Assembly (NCBI GenBank): GCA_017620635.1
Contig: JAGAUV010000007.1
Coordinates: 24,601-88,600, forward strand
DNA: 64,000 bases
From: Muribaculaceae bacterium
GTDB lineage: Bacteria > Bacteroidota > Bacteroidia > Bacteroidales > Muribaculaceae
Direction of reading: 5' to 3'
The notes beneath the pieces are model-generated. The model was not told the origin of the DNA. It saw only the letters and a program-made list of their open reading frames with translations, and ran no database searches. The translations under genes and the position numbers were made by a program. This document shows positions 61,412-64,000 of the stretch, piece after piece (positions within the stretch are counted from its first letter, which is position 1; each line of letters begins with the position of its first letter).

Positions 61412-61433
61412 ATGTTTCGTCGTTTTTTAGCTA

Positions 61434-61464
61434 TAAAAAAAGCCCGGCGCAAGGCGTCGGGCTT
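61434..61464 (-). terminator. Rho-independent terminator of rpsA
   Basis: AAGCCCG/CGGGCTT arms (61440-61446 with 61458-61464) with GC pairs inside are followed by seven T on the reverse strand (A-run 61434-61440). Confidence 0.85.
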
Positions 61465-61485
61465 ATGATGAATGGGAGTGGGAGC

Positions 61486-63276
61486 TTATTTCGAAAGTTT
61501 CTCTTTGAGAGCTGCGAGGGCATCGATGTCGCCGAGTGTGGTGCGCTCAAGAGGTGTGGTGGCTGCAGGTGCTGCGGCCTCTTCTGCCTTACGGGCGCTT
61601 GTGCTCTGACGTTTTGCTTTGCGCTCTGCCTGCTTCTCTGCGCGTGCTTCGTCTTCGAAGATGCGGCTGTGTGAGAGGATGATGCGCTTGCTGTCCTTGT
61701 TGAACTCGATAACCTTGAAGTTGAGCTTCTCGTCTACCTTGGCCTGGCTGCCGTCTTCTTTAACGAGGTGTTTGGGAGTAGCGAAGCCTTCAACACCGTA
61801 GGGAAGTGCTACGACTGCACCCTTCTCGAGCATCTCGATGATAGTGCCTTCGTGTACGGAACCAACGGTAAATACTGTCTCGAATACATCCCAGGGGTTT
61901 TCTTCGAGCTGCTTGTGGCCGAGGCTGAGGCGACGGTTGTCTTTGTCGATCTGGAGTACTTCCACTTCGATGTCGGCACCTACCTGTGTGAACTCGCTGG
62001 GGTGTTTGATCTTCTTGGTCCAGCTGAGGTCGCTGATGTGGATGAGGCCGTCGACGCCTTCTTCGATTTCAACGAATACGCCGAAGTTGGTGAAGTTGCG
62101 TACTTTGGCTGTGTGGCGGCTGCCGATGGGGTAGCGTACCTCGATGTCTTCCCAAGGATCTTTCTTGAGCTGTTTGATGCCGAGGCTCATCTTACGCTCG
62201 TTGCGGTCGAGGGTAAGGATCACGGCTTCTACTTCGTCGCCGATCTTGAGGAATTCCTGTGCGCTGCGGAGGTGCTGGCTCCACGACATTTCGCTTACGT
62301 GGATCAGACCTTCTACGCCGGGAGCAACCTCGAGGAATGCGCCATAGTCGGCCATAACGACAACTTTGCCTTTAACTTTGTCGCCGACTTTGAGATCTGC
62401 GTCAAGAGCATCCCAGGGATGGGGATGAAGCTGCTTGAGGCCGAGGGCGATGCGCTTCTTGTCGTTGTCGAAGTCGAGGATAACGACGTTGAGCTTCTGG
62501 TCGAGGGCGACAACCTCGCTGGGGTGGTTGACGCGGCCCCATGAGAGGTCGGTAATGTGGATAAGACCGTCTACGCCGCCGAGGTCGATGAATACGCCGT
62601 AAGAGGTGATGTTCTTGACGGTGCCTTCGAGTACCTGACCTTTTTCGAGCTTGGAGATGATCTCGCGCTTCTGCTGCTCGAGCTCTGCTTCGATAAGGGC
62701 TTTGTGTGATACGACAACGTTGCGGAACTCTTCGTTGATCTTGACAACGCGGAACTCCATGGTCTTGCCAACGAAGATATCATAGTCACGGATGGGCTTG
62801 ACGTCGATCTGCGAGCCGGGGAGGAAGGCCTCGATGCCGAACACGTCTACGATCATGCCGCCTTTGGTACGGCATTTGATGTAACCCTTGATGATTTCGT
62901 TGTTTTCGAGAGCGGCGTTGATGCGTTCCCAAGAGCGGCTTGCACGTGCTTTCTTGTGCGACAGGATCAGCTGGCCTTTGCGGTCTTCCTGATTCTCGAT
63001 GAACACTTCCACTTTGTCGCCGACTTTGATGTCGGGGTTGTAGCGGAACTCGCTCATGGGGATGATACCGTCCGATTTGTAGTCGATGTTAACCACTGCC
63101 TCGCGTTTGTTGAGGGCGATGATGGTACCTTCGATTACTTCTTTGTCTTTAACAGAATTGAGAGATTCCTCGTAGGCGTGCTCGAGTTCTTCGTGGCTAC
63201 GCTCACCTTTGGTGTCGCCATGCTCGTATGCTTCCCAGTCGAAATCTGCGATAGGCGAATTTTGTAATTCGTTCAT
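61486..63276 (-). CDS. rpsA: 30S ribosomal protein S1
   Basis: A 596-residue RNA-binding protein with six S1 (OB-fold) repeats, starting near residues 48, 133, 217, 304, 391 and 475. The third to fifth are the most regular (GTVKNITSYGVFIDLGGVDGLIH and similar). It helps mRNA bind the 30S subunit. The acidic N-terminal tail and the Ala/Lys-rich C-terminal tail (about 545-596) vary between species. Single gene with a consensus promoter and its own terminator. Confidence 0.96.
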   Translation of the reverse strand: MNELQNSPIADFDWEAYEHGDTKGERSHEELEHAYEESLNSVKDKEVIEGTIIALNKREAVVNIDYKSDGIIPMSEFRYNPDIKVGDKVEVFIENQEDRKGQLILSHKKARASRSWERINAALENNEIIKGYIKCRTKGGMIVDVFGIEAFLPGSQIDVKPIRDYDIFVGKTMEFRVVKINEEFRNVVVSHKALIEAELEQQKREIISKLEKGQVLEGTVKNITSYGVFIDLGGVDGLIHITDLSWGRVNHPSEVVALDQKLNVVILDFDNDKKRIALGLKQLHPHPWDALDADLKVGDKVKGKVVVMADYGAFLEVAPGVEGLIHVSEMSWSQHLRSAQEFLKIGDEVEAVILTLDRNERKMSLGIKQLKKDPWEDIEVRYPIGSRHTAKVRNFTNFGVFVEIEEGVDGLIHISDLSWTKKIKHPSEFTQVGADIEVEVLQIDKDNRRLSLGHKQLEENPWDVFETVFTVGSVHEGTIIEMLEKGAVVALPYGVEGFATPKHLVKEDGSQAKVDEKLNFKVIEFNKDSKRIILSHSRIFEDEARAEKQAERKAKRQSTSARKAEEAAAPAATTPLERTTLGDIDALAALKEKLSK

Positions 63277-63340
63277 TTAGTTAGTTAATAATGAGGTTAA
63301 TTATATATGCATTGGCGCTACGTGCGCACGCGCACGCTCC

Positions 63341-63382
63341 CTTTGCGAGCGCAAAGGTACGGATTTTATGCGGATTAGCAAA
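63341..63382 (-). promoter_or_regulatory. Promoter of rpsA with an overlapping hairpin
   Basis: Reverse strand: TTTG (63379-63382), a 19-base spacer, TACCTTTG (63352-63359), an exact consensus. A CTTTGC-GAGC-GCAAAG palindrome (63341-63356) overlaps the -7 element, and a GTGCG/CGCAC palindrome lies just inside the leader. Either could serve S1 autoregulation, which is known in other bacteria but not shown here. Confidence 0.75.
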
Positions 63383-63435
63383 ATTTTGTGTCAAAAATTT
63401 TTTGTCGCGTCGAAATGGCCGGCGCCCGGGATATG

Positions 63436-64000
63436 TCATATCCTGACGATGCGCCAGAATATTGAAGACCGGGGCTGCTGAAGCGATAGGCTGATGCCTT
63501 CTTTGAGCGCTTTGCCTTCGATAGTCCACTCGCGTCCGGAGTCTTCGTCGCTTATCGAGTATGTCGCGTCGTCACGGACGAAAGGTAGCGCTACTTCATA
63601 GCTGCTGTCGTCGCATGTCTCTTGCCGGAATGCCGTGAGGATTCCTTCGTCGAGCGACGGGTCATGGTAGGCATATACCGTCCAGCCGCTGGTGTCGGAG
63701 TATGTATGCCACGGCGACAGCTGGTAGAAATCTTTCGTGAGGAGATGGTTTATGCTTCGCCATGTTGATATGATGTTGCGGTAGGCGTCGAAGTCGAGAT
63801 CGGGGTTGTGGGTGTATGAGCCTGACACGTTGATTATGGGAAGGAAAGAAGCCCTGACCACGTAGCTGTCGGGCGTGTATCTTGAGGCTTCGAGCTGGTT
63901 CTGGGTATCTTTGATTGATGAGCCGTGGAAGGGTATCCACTTGTTGAACCCTGCGCTCTGGGCCAGGCGCATGGCTGAGGTCGTGCGGTCGTGATCCGAG
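63436..64000 (-). CDS. Glycoside hydrolase, GH36/alpha-galactosidase-like, C-terminal part cut by the window edge
   Basis: About 187 residues are visible and the frame stays open to the end of the window (codons before the Met at 63972 read ...SDHDRTTSA), so the start lies outside. The chain contains WIPFHGSSIKDTQNQLEASRY and SYVVRASFLPIINVSG. It then has LSPWHTYSDTSGWTVYAYHDPSLDEGILTAFRQE, a beta-sandwich domain of the type found after the catalytic barrel in clan GH-D enzymes. The catalytic residues are not in view, so specificity is open. It may be a surface or periplasmic enzyme. The gene ends about 53 bases beyond the rpsA promoter region. Confidence 0.65.
   Translation of the reverse strand, partial: SDHDRTTSAMRLAQSAGFNKWIPFHGSSIKDTQNQLEASRYTPDSYVVRASFLPIINVSGSYTHNPDLDFDAYRNIISTWRSINHLLTKDFYQLSPWHTYSDTSGWTVYAYHDPSLDEGILTAFRQETCDDSSYEVALPFVRDDATYSISDEDSGREWTIEGKALKEGISLSLQQPRSSIFWRIVRI

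Overview
The window is chromosomal DNA from a member of the Bacteroidota, order Bacteroidales. The closest overall feel is a gut Muribaculaceae-type genome, which is an inference. The evidence is a SusC/SusD pair, a SprA-type translocon giant, Bacteroidales-style lipoproteins, moderately high G+C coding DNA, and many promoters of the Bacteroidota form TTTG-N19-TAnnTTTG. I see no tRNA, rRNA, CRISPR array, transposase or integrase. Both ends cut genes: an M16 peptidase at the left and a GH36-like glycosidase at the right.

Left third (1-20.6 kb): an M16 peptidase C-terminal part, a DcaP-like porin, then a forward cluster of a sugar nucleotidyltransferase, tgt and an LptF/LptG permease, followed by a YqeY-like protein, serS and tilS. 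Convergent to it is a reverse operon of a small outer-membrane protein, tsaD and cinA. After an AT-rich gap come a SusC/SusD pair with no linked enzymes, a lysine-rich DUF1186-like protein and ruvA.

Middle (20.6-43.7 kb): the 7.4-kb sprA gene, then a six-gene hexuronate operon (kdgK, KDPG aldolase, hexuronate MFS transporter, uxaC, uxuA, SDR mannonate oxidoreductase) that takes glucuronate or galacturonate to pyruvate and glyceraldehyde 3-phosphate. A convergent OmpA-family gene with a long leader follows, then dus, a DUF2807 protein and a polysaccharide flippase, and then a reverse set: rpsU, proS, a DUF3127 protein with an SSB-like acidic tail, a periplasmic DUF3108-like protein and a hexapeptide acetyltransferase.

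Right third (43.8-64 kb): the accessory item is a two-gene unit at 43803-49132. It holds a 1537-residue DUF4062-NACHT/STAND ATPase-winged helix-TPR protein and an overlapping 239-residue protein of unknown family. It looks like a candidate antiphage or signalling NTPase module and is the best candidate for a previously undescribed system here. Next come a short-form malic enzyme, a redox operon (NapH/NapG-like fusion, Tat-lipoprotein aldo/keto reductase with ferredoxin domain, DUF418 protein) preceded by a membrane micropeptide, and a roughly 300-nt promoter-to-terminator region likely to encode a structured RNA. The window closes with a histidine kinase without a partner, a coiled-coil lipoprotein, rsmI, a proline-rich protein, dacB, rplS and rpsA.
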